This document shows, piece after piece, positions 25,493-33,745 of a stretch of 45,201 nt of DNA (positions are counted from its first letter, which is position 1; every line of letters starts with the position of its first letter). Location: positions 1 through 45,201 of the forward strand of contig JAQGPC010000057.1 of the NCBI GenBank assembly GCA_028293285.1, read 5' to 3'. Made by a program: the position numbers and the translations under genes. Below the pieces are notes generated by a model that had not been told where the DNA came from, ran no database searches, and was given only the letters and a program-made list of their open reading frames with translations. This DNA comes from Pedosphaera sp. (GTDB lineage Bacteria; Verrucomicrobiota; Verrucomicrobiia; Limisphaerales; Pedosphaeraceae).

Positions 25493-26452
25493 TTACTCTT
25501 CACCGACGATTTCCACTTCCGTCTGCAATTCAAGGCTGCGACCGTCCCGCGCCCGCTGCCGGATGATTTCAATCAAAGCCAGCACATCTTTGGCAGTTGC
25601 CTGGCCATCATTAATGATGAAATTACCGTGCTCTTGGGAAACCATCGCGTCCCCTACTCGCGTGCCTTTTAAACCCAATTCTTCAATCAGCTTCCCTGCC
25701 GGAACTGTGCCGGGATTCTTGAAAATACATCCTGCGCTGGGTGCCGCCGGTTGGGAATCCCAGCGTTTTTGGCTGAAAGCCTTCATCCGTTTCTCAACCA
25801 CTTCGCGAGCGGCGGGATGTCCCTTCAATACTGCTCCGAGCGCAATATTGGTCTTGAGCAACGGACAACTGCGATATTCCACCTTCACGCTCGTAGCTTC
25901 CGCTTCGTGGATTTCACCCATGTAATCCATGTAGCGAATGGACTCCACCACATCGAACATCCAACCGCCCATGGCCCCGGCATTCATGTGCAAAGCGCCG
26001 CCTACCGTGCCGGGAATGCCTTCCAGAAATTCCAAGCCAGTCAATTGCTGCCGTTTGGCATCGGTGGAAACCTGTTTCAACTTCGCTCCCGCGCCGCAAT
26101 GCATCCGATACCCTGAAATTTCGACCTTGCTGAAATGCGGATGTGACAGGCAAATCACCACTCCGCGAATGCCACCATCCCGAATCAGCAGATTCGACCC
26201 ACGGCCCAAGATGAAAAACGGCAGGTTAAGACGATTGCTGCTTTGCAAAACCTGAACCAACTCGGCTTCTGTTGCCGGTTCCACATAAACATCCGCGCTA
26301 CCACCCACCCGCAACGTGGTGCGTTTGGCCAGCGGTTCGTCCGCCCGCAAAACTGTGCTGGCGGGCAGTTTGGTTTTTAACTCGGCCAGGAGTTGCACCT
26401 TCATGGAATGTCTATCTTCTGTCATAACCGAAGCAGAACTGGGCGGGTTCAT
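25493..26452 (-). CDS. murB: UDP-N-acetylmuramate dehydrogenase MurB
   Basis: The 319-residue flavoenzyme reduces UDP-N-acetylenolpyruvylglucosamine to UDP-MurNAc with NADPH. The FAD-binding domain has LGRGSNLLIRDGGIRGVVI at about 82-100 and GIPGTVGGALHMNAGAMGG at about 145-163. The substrate-binding domain has the YR pair at 193-194 and the proton-donor segment SAGCIFKNP, where the usual serine is Cys 242. The late segment GNFIINDGQATAKDV is the conserved C-terminal region. The short length between these motifs indicates the type II (YYxxF-lacking) class. Its ATG overlaps the murG stop by four bases (ATGA). M17 is an alternative start, but the overlap favours 26452. A foreign cassette follows. 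Confidence 0.94.
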   Translation of the reverse strand: MNPPSSASVMTEDRHSMKVQLLAELKTKLPASTVLRADEPLAKRTTLRVGGSADVYVEPATEAELVQVLQSSNRLNLPFFILGRGSNLLIRDGGIRGVVICLSHPHFSKVEISGYRMHCGAGAKLKQVSTDAKRQQLTGLEFLEGIPGTVGGALHMNAGAMGGWMFDVVESIRYMDYMGEIHEAEATSVKVEYRSCPLLKTNIALGAVLKGHPAAREVVEKRMKAFSQKRWDSQPAAPSAGCIFKNPGTVPAGKLIEELGLKGTRVGDAMVSQEHGNFIINDGQATAKDVLALIEIIRQRARDGRSLELQTEVEIVGEE

Positions 26453-27621
26453 GTGATGGCAGATTGATGATGTTGAAGGGTTGAAGTCTCGGTCATACCC
26501 GCCTTGCCCGCAATGCGACGGCGGTCAGTGATCGCTTTCATGATGCTTTCCGCGATTTGCTCGGCGGCGCGGGGTGCATGCCATTGCCCCAAGGCTTCGC
26601 ACATCTTTTCGCGAACACCCGGAACTTGAATCAATTCCGCAATTAACTTCGCCAAAGTTTCTGGATTAGCGCTCTTTTGCTCCAGCAAATGGGCCGCGCC
26701 AGTCTTTTGAAATGCCAAGGCATTATAATATTGATGATTATCCGTTGCCGCTGGAAATGGAACGAGAACCGAAGGCACGTGCATCGCTGCTAATTCCGCC
26801 AGCGATGACGCTCCGGCTCGACTAATGACCGCAGAAGCCGCCCCCAAGGCAACATTCATTTCAGCGAAGAACGGGCGAACAAAAGCTTTGATTCCATTGG
26901 CCGTACAAGCTTTTTCCACTTTCTCCACGTCGTTTGGCCCGGTGAGGTGTACTAATTGTAATCCCGGCACAAGCTTGACGAGCATGGGCAGCGCGCTGAT
27001 CACCATGTCATTCAATCCGCTCGCACCCTGGCTGCCGCCGGTAACCACCAACACCGGCTTATCTGGATTTAAGCCGAGAGCTACGCGGCAGACAGCCGAA
27101 TCGCTTGGACGAAACTGAGGCCGGACTGGTGTCCCGGTGGCTTTTGCATGCCAGGTATGCAAACGTAATGCCGCTTCCGGGAAACCGATGAAAGCCTCTT
27201 TCACAATCCGGGACAGCCACCGATTGGCCCGACCGGGAATCGTATTGGATTCGTGCAAAAAAGTTGGAACTCCCATTGCCTTGGCGGCAACCACTGGCGG
27301 AGCGCTGGTAAAACCGCCCATCGCTAAAACAGCTTCCGGCCGTTCTTGTTTAAAAAGCTTTCTCGCCGCGAACGTTGATTGAATAAACCCGCGCACAAAA
27401 GCAATGCGGCTTCCACGTCCCAATCCCACCGCCGGTAACGTTGCCACTTGCATTCCCGAAGCTGCCTTGACTGCTTGTTGGTCCACTTCCTTGGGAGAAA
27501 TCAGCAACGTGACGGTGCAGCCGCGTTGAATCAGTTGCTCCGCCACGGCCAGTCCGGGAAAAAGATGTCCGCCTGTGCCGCCACATGCGATGGCTATCCG
27601 GGGTGTTGGCTGATGTTGCAT
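26449..27621 (-). CDS. murG: Undecaprenyldiphospho-muramoylpentapeptide beta-N-acetylglucosaminyltransferase MurG
   Basis: The 390-residue glycosyltransferase converts lipid I to lipid II on the inner face of the membrane. The glycine-rich donor/lipid loop CGGTGGHLFPGLAVAE is at 13-28. A second, VVTGGSQGASGLNDMV, is near 200-215, and the UDP-GlcNAc-binding VISRAGASSLAELAAMHVPSVLVPFP is near 275-300. The protein is slightly longer than E. coli MurG (355) because of a C-terminal tail rich in Thr/Gln/His. The ATG at 27621 overlaps the ftsW stop by one base (TAATG), and the murG stop overlaps the murB start by four. Upstream ftsW and downstream murB are thus tightly coupled with it. murC, which usually follows murG, is absent. 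Confidence 0.95.
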   Translation of the reverse strand: MQHQPTPRIAIACGGTGGHLFPGLAVAEQLIQRGCTVTLLISPKEVDQQAVKAASGMQVATLPAVGLGRGSRIAFVRGFIQSTFAARKLFKQERPEAVLAMGGFTSAPPVVAAKAMGVPTFLHESNTIPGRANRWLSRIVKEAFIGFPEAALRLHTWHAKATGTPVRPQFRPSDSAVCRVALGLNPDKPVLVVTGGSQGASGLNDMVISALPMLVKLVPGLQLVHLTGPNDVEKVEKACTANGIKAFVRPFFAEMNVALGAASAVISRAGASSLAELAAMHVPSVLVPFPAATDNHQYYNALAFQKTGAAHLLEQKSANPETLAKLIAELIQVPGVREKMCEALGQWHAPRAAEQIAESIMKAITDRRRIAGKAGMTETSTLQHHQSAIT

Positions 27622-28751
27622 TAGGAAAGCTGTGGGGAAGGCACTGCTTCCGGTTCAATGACTTCACTGGTGGCGGATTCTCTTACGCGCGCCTTGCGGG
27701 CTATGCTCACCAATAACCCGATCGCGGTAAGCATTATCAACAAATTAGACCCGCCATAACTGATGAATGGCAAAGGCATGCCCTTGTTGGGCAGCGCACC
27801 CGTAACCACTCCGATATTAATAACCGCCTGGAATCCAATCATGGCAGTAATTCCGGTGCTTAGCAAAACCCCGAAGGTGTCAGACGCACGGTAAGCGACA
27901 TAAAGCCCGCAACTCACGATGAGAATAAACGCAAGCACCACGAGCAACGTCGCCACCAATCCCAGTTCCTCGCCCACAATTGAAAAAATAAAATCCGTAT
28001 GATGTTCCGGTATAAAGCCAAGCTTTTGGCGGCTGTTACCCAAACCAACGCCGGTCCAGCCTCCTGATCCAAACGCCAGCATTGCCTGATGCGCCTGATA
28101 CCCCACATCCATTTGATGCTCCTCAGGATGCAACCAAGCGAGCATGCGCTTGCTGCGCATGGGATCGCGTATCAACGAAACCGCTAGCCCCATCAAGGCT
28201 AGAATTACGGGCGGCACGATAAACTTCCATTGAACCCCGGCCACCAGAAGCATTGTGCCCGTAACACTGGCCATCAAAATGGTAGTGCCACGGTCTGGCT
28301 CGATAAAAATAAGGGCAAGGACAAATCCAATCAACAAACTGGGCAGCAGGATGCCGCGTGTAAAAGTCGTCATTTGCCGCTGAAAACGATCTCCATACCA
28401 GGCCACTGCAATAATCAACGCGACCTTTGCCAGTTCCGAAGGTTGAAATTGAATGCCACCGAATTTAAACCAGCGGCGCGCTCCTTTGATCTTGAATCCA
28501 ATATGGTCCACCAAAACCAGCATGAGCAGAATGACTGCAAACGCCAATATCGGCCAGGCGAACTTCTTAAGCATGCGATAGTCCATGCTTGCCGTCACGA
28601 CACAAGCGACGAGCCCGACCGAACACCAAAGGAGTTGCATAACGAGGAAATGCATTCCCTTGTCGGCCATGCTCGAGCTGTAAAGCATCACCATCCCCAA
28701 AGCTAATAGGGCGGCAACACAGAAAACCAAAGTCGTGGTGGCAAGTTTCAT
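27621..28751 (-). CDS. ftsW: Peptidoglycan glycosyltransferase FtsW (SEDS family)
   Basis: The 376-residue protein has about ten membrane segments and SEDS signatures: FGGIQFQPSELAKVALIIAVAW near 103-124, IEPDRGTTILM near 157-167, and the C-terminal LPFISYGGSNLLIMLTAIGLL near 329-349. FtsW polymerises lipid II at the septum together with its partner transpeptidase FtsI, encoded upstream. I chose ATG 28751 (MKLATTTLVFCVAALLAL). A longer frame opens with TTG at 28799, but that stretch is a GC-rich hairpin sequence, not protein-like. The extended SEDS loop HPEEHQMDVGYQAHQAMLAFGSGG is present. The gene follows the LysM gene and overlaps murG by one base. Confidence 0.94.
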   Translation of the reverse strand: MKLATTTLVFCVAALLALGMVMLYSSSMADKGMHFLVMQLLWCSVGLVACVVTASMDYRMLKKFAWPILAFAVILLMLVLVDHIGFKIKGARRWFKFGGIQFQPSELAKVALIIAVAWYGDRFQRQMTTFTRGILLPSLLIGFVLALIFIEPDRGTTILMASVTGTMLLVAGVQWKFIVPPVILALMGLAVSLIRDPMRSKRMLAWLHPEEHQMDVGYQAHQAMLAFGSGGWTGVGLGNSRQKLGFIPEHHTDFIFSIVGEELGLVATLLVVLAFILIVSCGLYVAYRASDTFGVLLSTGITAMIGFQAVINIGVVTGALPNKGMPLPFISYGGSNLLIMLTAIGLLVSIARKARVRESATSEVIEPEAVPSPQLS

Positions 28752-28762
28752 GATAAGCTTGT

Positions 28763-28797
28763 GCCGAACGCCGGGGTGAGGTTCCCCGGCGTCCGGC
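28763..28797 (-). promoter_or_regulatory. GC-rich hairpin immediately upstream of ftsW
   Basis: The two 14-base arms at 28763-28776 and 28784-28797 pair with only one G-T-type mismatch around a 7-base loop. The hairpin ends 11 bases before the ftsW ATG and starts 8 bases after the LysM gene stop. No T-run follows, so a termination role is unlikely. It may shape translation or processing of the ftsW message. Confidence 0.6.
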
Positions 28798-28805
28798 AAA
28801 ACAGC

Positions 28806-29612
28806 TTAACGCGCTCCCGGCGCGGGGGGCAGCGCAGGCACCGAACTGGTCGCAGCAGGCGCGGGTGCGGTATCCACCGTTGGCGGAGTGGCTGGAGCCG
28901 AAGTCTTGGCAGGCAATTTCAACTTGTCGCCAACCTTGATCCGGTCAGTCTTCATGTTGTTCGCACTACGAATCGCTTTAACCGTCGTTCCATGTTTCTT
29001 CGCAATCGCGGTCAATGAGTCACCAGACTTGACCGTATAAGTTTCGCTCGAGCCGCTATCAACCATGGCTGAAGCACCACCAGTGGAAGCACTCGGAACC
29101 GCAGCACCTGTGGTTGGAGCTGGGATTTGCAATTTCTGGCCCAATTTCAACTTGCTCGGATTCACATCAGGATTGGCTGCCTGGATGGCTTTCATTGACA
29201 CACCCATTTTTTTACCAATCGAGTAGAAGGAATCACCCTTCGTTACGACATATTCCGTAGCCGTGCCACCAGTCGCACCCGGTCCCGGCACGGGAGATGG
29301 AGGAGTTGTGGTCTCGTGATTCGTAGCAACAGGAGCATGCGCTGTGGGAGGATTCGTATCAACGATGGTTGGCACTGGAAGATTGGTTTCCAGAGCCGGA
29401 GGAGGAGTCGCGGTATCCACCGTATTAGTTGGCGCGGTATTCTCTGGCGGAGTCGCCGATGTATCGCGTTTGCAACCGACCATAAGCAGGCCGGTGAAAA
29501 ACAAAACGTGTAAAGCGACGACGCAAAAGACCGCGACCTTAAAACGGGCGCGCCCCTTGGTTTGTTGCTCCAGCAGGGAGCCTTGTGGGATGAGTGGGTT
29601 CGAATTATTCAT
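28806..29612 (-). CDS. Membrane-anchored protein with two LysM domains
   Basis: The 268-residue protein has a cytosolic N-terminus of about 24 residues, a membrane segment at about 25-46 (VAVFCVVALHVLFFTGLLMV) and a cysteine directly after it. A proline/threonine-rich linker runs to about 115. Two LysM domains follow: about 119-163 (YVVTKGDSFYSIGKKMGVSM to LKLGQKLQIP) and about 190-234 (YTVKSGDSLTAIAKKHGTTV to IKVGDKLKLP). The tail is proline/alanine-rich. LysM binds the glycan backbone of peptidoglycan, so the protein probably tethers the inner membrane to the wall. Its place between murD and ftsW suggests a division role, which is inference. No enzymatic domain is visible. Hairpins flank the gene on both sides. 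Confidence 0.88.
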   Translation of the reverse strand: MNNSNPLIPQGSLLEQQTKGRARFKVAVFCVVALHVLFFTGLLMVGCKRDTSATPPENTAPTNTVDTATPPPALETNLPVPTIVDTNPPTAHAPVATNHETTTPPSPVPGPGATGGTATEYVVTKGDSFYSIGKKMGVSMKAIQAANPDVNPSKLKLGQKLQIPAPTTGAAVPSASTGGASAMVDSGSSETYTVKSGDSLTAIAKKHGTTVKAIRSANNMKTDRIKVGDKLKLPAKTSAPATPPTVDTAPAPAATSSVPALPPAPGAR

Positions 29613-29672
29613 TGGTTATGGCGCTGGTTAGCGTCCTTTCTTTGAGGTTGGTAGTTGTTTGGGTTCGTTGCT

Positions 29673-29699
29673 CCGGGGTTTTTCCTCAAAAAACCCCGG
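29673..29699 (-). promoter_or_regulatory. Hairpin between murD and the LysM gene
   Basis: CCGGGGTTTTT (29673-29683) and AAAAACCCCGG (29689-29699) pair perfectly over 11 bp with a 5-base loop. It is 34 bases past the murD stop and 60 bases before the LysM start on the - strand. The stem contains its own T-run rather than being followed by one, so termination is doubtful. Confidence 0.55.
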
Positions 29700-29733
29700 G
29701 GCAAATTTAAAATTTTTCTTTAGAAACATTGGT

Positions 29734-31161
29734 CTAAATTGTTTTTAATTCCGGCTTTTCGGCCGCAGCTGAATGCGCATGGTCACTACTGGTGGAGGCC
29801 ATTTTAAGGACGGCTTCGCGAAACACTTCACCCCGATGCTGGAAGTTTCGAAACTGGTCGAAGCTCGAACAGGCTGGCGAAAGCAGGACCACATCGCCCG
29901 GCACAGCACTTCGCGCCGCAGCTTTAACAGCTTCTAACAATGAACCGCTGGGTGTGCAAGGAGTAAAGAGGCTCCAGGCCGCACGAATTTTTTCACGCGC
30001 CTCACCGATCAAAAAAGTGCCCTTCACACGCTGGGAAATCAATGGGCCGACATCGTGGTATTCCAAGTTTTTGTCCTTGCCGCCGGCAATCAGCCAGATG
30101 TTCGGTTCGCCTGCGATTCCCCCCGGAATGGAGAGCAATGCCTTGTGCAACGCATCTACATTGGTGGCTTTGGAATCATTAATAAACTTTACGCCATCTA
30201 TTTCTCCGACCAACTCGAAGCGATGCGCCCCGGAAGGCTGGGCTTTTAAAGCGTCCACCATGCTATCCAGCGGCAAACGAAGCACGTGGCCAACCGCCAA
30301 TGCCGCCATGAGATTCTCGGCATTATGGGGACCGCGCAATTGACATTGATCCATGTTCAACAACGGTCCAGCCCAATCGGGCATGCGGCCCATCAACATT
30401 CCGCGATCCAGGCAAATATCCGCCCGGCGATTATTGGCGCTGAAGGTGATGATCTTGGAATTGATTGGAATATTGAGCGAACGCAATTGCGCCAGGGCTT
30501 CACTTTGTACAATCGCCCAATCAAATGCCTGTTGATTTTGGAACAATCGCGCATAGGCACGAACGTAATCAGCATGGCTGGCATACCGATCCATGTGGTC
30601 GGGTGAAAGATTGAGCAACACCGCCACGGCCGGCCGGAAAAATTGGGTCATCTCCAACTGAAACGAATTAACCTGCAGCAGCAAATAATCAAGGTCCTTG
30701 GTTTCGGCGACGACCGAGCAAACCGGGCGTGCGCGATGGCCGCACAATGCGGTTTTGCGATGATTTTGGATGAGCATCCGTTCAATCAATTCCGCCGTGG
30801 TGCCTTTGCCATTCGTCCCGGCAACCGCGACGTTCAAGCACTGGGATTGTTGATAAGCGAGTTCAAACTCTCCAATCACCGGCACTTTGCGTTGAACCAT
30901 CTCCCGTACAATCGCCGTATTCCCCGGCACTGCGGGACTCACAACCGTAAGACTAAATTGCCGCTTGGGCGGCCCTTTGACTCCCAATTCCACTTCGATG
31001 CCCAGCGACCGCAATCTTCCGGCTTCGATTTGCAAGTCCTCGGTATTGGCCTCATCCACCGCCATGACATTCGCGCCGCTGCTGCGCAAAAACTCGCACG
31101 CGGCCCGGCCACGCGCGCCGAGTCCAATCACCAACACTTGTTTATTTTCCAATTCTTGCAT
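29734..31161 (-). CDS. murD: UDP-N-acetylmuramoylalanine--D-glutamate ligase MurD
   Basis: The 475-residue ligase adds D-glutamate to UDP-MurNAc-L-Ala. It has the N-terminal Rossmann domain (VLVIGLGARGRAACEFLRSSG, about 9-29), the ATP P-loop VAGTNGKGTTAE at about 113-124, the central-domain motif LNLSPDHMDRY with metal-binding histidine, and the C-terminal segment FINDSKATNVDALHKAL. The usual SK dipeptide of the acceptor site is in NDSKATN. The tail after residue 450 is extra and charged. The ATG at 31161 is six bases beyond the mraY stop. After murD comes a 121-base gap with a hairpin, then the LysM gene rather than ftsW directly. Confidence 0.95.
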   Translation of the reverse strand: MQELENKQVLVIGLGARGRAACEFLRSSGANVMAVDEANTEDLQIEAGRLRSLGIEVELGVKGPPKRQFSLTVVSPAVPGNTAIVREMVQRKVPVIGEFELAYQQSQCLNVAVAGTNGKGTTAELIERMLIQNHRKTALCGHRARPVCSVVAETKDLDYLLLQVNSFQLEMTQFFRPAVAVLLNLSPDHMDRYASHADYVRAYARLFQNQQAFDWAIVQSEALAQLRSLNIPINSKIITFSANNRRADICLDRGMLMGRMPDWAGPLLNMDQCQLRGPHNAENLMAALAVGHVLRLPLDSMVDALKAQPSGAHRFELVGEIDGVKFINDSKATNVDALHKALLSIPGGIAGEPNIWLIAGGKDKNLEYHDVGPLISQRVKGTFLIGEAREKIRAAWSLFTPCTPSGSLLEAVKAAARSAVPGDVVLLSPACSSFDQFRNFQHRGEVFREAVLKMASTSSDHAHSAAAEKPELKTI

Positions 31162-31167
31162 TGCCGT

Positions 31168-32316
31168 CTAACGAATCTTCAAACTGCTCAAAGCCACTAC
31201 TGCGCATAAAACGCACAAAATATAAAAACGTACCACCACCTGCGTTTCCGCCCAGTTCTTTTTTTCAAAATGATGATGAATCGGTGCCATCAAAAAAAGA
31301 CGGCGGCCCGTTCCAAAGCGGCGCTTCGTATAACGAAAGTAGCCTCGTTGGAGTATGACTGATAGCGCCTCCATCACAAACACCCCGCCCGCAATGATTA
31401 ACACGAGCGGCTGATGAATGAGCACGGCCACAATCCCCAAAGCCCCGCCCAAGGCAAGCGAACCGGTATCGCCCATGAAAACTTGTGCCGGATGGCAGTT
31501 GTACCAGAGAAAGCCCATGCCCGCCCCGACCATGGCCGCGCAAAACACGGTCAACTCCCCCGCTCCAGAAACGTAAGGAATTTGCAAATATTCCGCCGCT
31601 CTCAAATTGCCGGCGAGATAAGTGAGAATTAAAAACACAAACGAAACAATGAGCGTGCAACCAATCGCCAAGCCGTCGAGCCCGTCAGTCAGGTTCACCG
31701 CGTTCGAGCTGCCCACAATGGTCAGCACAGTCAGTATCAATCCCACCCCGCCAACACCCGAAAGAACCGGATACTTGTAAAAAGGAACCATGATCTCAGT
31801 CACGAGCTTGGTCGTCGTCGGCAGGCGCCAGAGATAAAGCCCGATAAAAAGCGCCAGGATAGTCTGCACATAAATTTTTATGTGCGACTTCGCTCCACCG
31901 CCGCTCGCTTTGCTGATCTTCATGTAATCGTCGTAAAAACCCAAACCGGCCAGCACCACCACCGAAAGCAATGTCAAAATCACCAGTGCATTCCACTGCG
32001 CCCAAAGCAACGTCGTTACGTTCAACGTCGTTACAATCAAGAGACCGCCCATTGTCGGCGTTCCCATCTTGCGCGGGTTGCGTCCGGTCAGGTTGCCCGC
32101 TTCTTCGGCGCGATCGCGATAGTTCTGCCCAAAGCTCAATTCCTTGAGCCACTCGATGATCTTCGGCCCAAGCCATAAACTGAGCAGCAATGCCGTGATG
32201 GCCGCGCCCGCGCTGCGAAACGTGATGTAATGAAAAAGTCGCAAACCTGACAGTGTCGATTCCCAGGAAGTTCCTGTTGATCGATCCATCAAGTATTCGG
32301 CCAAATAATAAAACAT
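31168..32316 (-). CDS. mraY: Phospho-N-acetylmuramoyl-pentapeptide-transferase MraY
   Basis: The 382-residue integral membrane enzyme transfers phospho-MurNAc-pentapeptide to undecaprenyl phosphate, forming lipid I. About ten membrane helices are visible. Family signatures include RKMGTPTMGGLLI near 81-93, the aspartate motif GFYDDYMKI near 126-134, NAVNLTDGLDGLAIG near 215-229, and the basic/histidine loop LMAPIHHHFEKKNWAE near 341-356. The GFGT cytosolic loop (RFGTGRRLFLMAP) is present. Length is typical (about 360-370) with a slightly longer N-terminus. The ATG at 32316 directly follows the murF stop with no spacing. murD follows after six bases. Together they make a continuous unit. Confidence 0.95.
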   Translation of the reverse strand: MFYYLAEYLMDRSTGTSWESTLSGLRLFHYITFRSAGAAITALLLSLWLGPKIIEWLKELSFGQNYRDRAEEAGNLTGRNPRKMGTPTMGGLLIVTTLNVTTLLWAQWNALVILTLLSVVVLAGLGFYDDYMKISKASGGGAKSHIKIYVQTILALFIGLYLWRLPTTTKLVTEIMVPFYKYPVLSGVGGVGLILTVLTIVGSSNAVNLTDGLDGLAIGCTLIVSFVFLILTYLAGNLRAAEYLQIPYVSGAGELTVFCAAMVGAGMGFLWYNCHPAQVFMGDTGSLALGGALGIVAVLIHQPLVLIIAGGVFVMEALSVILQRGYFRYTKRRFGTGRRLFLMAPIHHHFEKKNWAETQVVVRFYILCVLCAVVALSSLKIR

Positions 32317-33711
32317 TCAGACTTTCTTTGCTGCCTGTGACTGCAACATCTCTACCAACCGTTCCAGACGGGTGGCCCGAGATGCTTTCAACAAAACCAC
32401 ATCGCCCGCTTTCAAAAAACTTTTGACGGCATCTGCTGCCGTTCCCACATCGGCAAACTCGCCGACCTCGGACATTCCCGCCGCGCGCGCCGCCCTGCCC
32501 ATCACACCCGCCATTTTTCCAATGGTGAACAACCGGTTCACGCCCAACTCCGCCGTTTTGCGTCCCACTTCTTCGTGGGCCGCTTCACTATGCGCGCCCA
32601 ATTCCGCCATATCTCCCAGGACTGCGACCCGGCGGCCGGCACAGGGCATTTCCTGCAAAGTCTGTAAAGCAGCCAGCATGGAATCAGCGTTCGCGTTGTA
32701 GGCGTCATCTATTACGCATATTCCATTCCAGTTTAAGACCTGAAGTCTCATTTTTGCTGACTTGCACTCATTCAACCCGCGCTGTATTTCGGCGGGTGAC
32801 AAACCGAGATCTGCGCCAATGGCAATGGCAAACACCGCATTTACCGCCTGATGCCGCCCCAACATATTGATCCGATATTCACCAGAGTAAGCGGAATTTA
32901 ACGCATCTAATTGGAACGCAACACCCTGCGCGTCTAACTTTAAATCATGAACTCGCCAATTGTTCCCCGCTACCAAGCCAACCCGAACCACTTTTGCCCG
33001 AGTGCGCCGAACAATTTGCTCCGTCCATTCACTGTCTCCACTAAGAAAGAGCGTGCCATTGGTTGGTAATAACTCAGCCAACCAACCTTCTTCCTCAGCT
33101 ACCCCGCCCAAATCGCCAAAAAATTCCAAATGTTCCCGGCCAATGCTGGTAATTATCCCAAACTTCGGCTGGATCATCTTCACCAGCGGTGCGAGTTCAC
33201 CCGGATGGTTCGTCCCAACTTCCAACACCGCAGCCTGATGCGTCTTTTCCAGCTTTAACAGGGTCACTGGCACACCAATGTCGTTGTTAAAGCTGGCTTC
33301 GCTCCAGAGGGTCTTGAACTTCTGTCGCAGCACCGCCGCCAGCAACTCTTTGGTGCTGGTCTTGCCATTCGAACCGCCCACGGCAATCACCGGCAGTTCA
33401 AAGTCCATCCGATAACGCGCAGCCAGCCTGCCTAAAGCTTGGCGCGGACTGTCCACAGCGATGACAGCGCAACCTGCCAGATCCCTCGGGGCTTTGGCCC
33501 GTTCCACGACTACCGCCGCAACGCCTTTTTGCGCGACTTCCGCCAAAAATTCGTGGCCGTCGAAATGCTCGCCCGATAATGCAAAGAACAAATCGCCAGC
33601 CTGTGCCTGGCGTGAATCAGAACACACATGGTTCACCAACACTTCCGGAGAACCACTCAACTGCTCACCGGCACAGGCCGCAGCGACAAATTTCAAAGAG
33701 CGAGGATCCAT
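32317..33711 (-). CDS. murF: UDP-N-acetylmuramoyl-tripeptide--D-alanyl-D-alanine ligase MurF
   Basis: The 464-residue ligase adds the D-Ala-D-Ala dipeptide made by Ddl to the UDP-MurNAc-tripeptide. The N-terminal substrate domain (VNHVCSDSRQAQAGDLFFALSGEHFDGHEF) is at about 27-55. The P-loop GGSNGKTSTKE is at 112-122. The MurF-specific segment EVGTNHPGELAPLVKMIQPKFGIITSIGREHLEFFG follows in the central domain, and the C-terminal domain contains VLNWNGICVIDDAYNANADSM. This is MurF and not MurE: the substrate-domain and EVGTNHPGE motifs are those of MurF. It starts 34 bases after ftsI, where murE is expected in other bacteria, and ends directly at mraY. Confidence 0.94.
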   Translation of the reverse strand: MDPRSLKFVAAACAGEQLSGSPEVLVNHVCSDSRQAQAGDLFFALSGEHFDGHEFLAEVAQKGVAAVVVERAKAPRDLAGCAVIAVDSPRQALGRLAARYRMDFELPVIAVGGSNGKTSTKELLAAVLRQKFKTLWSEASFNNDIGVPVTLLKLEKTHQAAVLEVGTNHPGELAPLVKMIQPKFGIITSIGREHLEFFGDLGGVAEEEGWLAELLPTNGTLFLSGDSEWTEQIVRRTRAKVVRVGLVAGNNWRVHDLKLDAQGVAFQLDALNSAYSGEYRINMLGRHQAVNAVFAIAIGADLGLSPAEIQRGLNECKSAKMRLQVLNWNGICVIDDAYNANADSMLAALQTLQEMPCAGRRVAVLGDMAELGAHSEAAHEEVGRKTAELGVNRLFTIGKMAGVMGRAARAAGMSEVGEFADVGTAADAVKSFLKAGDVVLLKASRATRLERLVEMLQSQAAKKV

Positions 33712-33745
33712 TTTCTATCATCATCCGGTCTTCCAGAGTTGGGAC

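Noticed and set aside
26449..27621. murC overlapping or fused to murG or murB
   Set aside because: Checked the frames around murG and murB. No Mur ligase P-loop is found apart from MurD and MurF, so murC is not in the window.
28763..28797. Intrinsic terminator before ftsW
   Set aside because: Strong stem but no following T-run. The downstream gene is essential and tightly packed with the next genes.
29673..29699. Intrinsic terminator after murD
   Set aside because: T and A runs lie inside the stem itself and no run follows in the direction of transcription.
32317..33711. MurE instead of MurF
   Set aside because: N-terminal substrate domain and the EVGTNHPGE segment are those of MurF.
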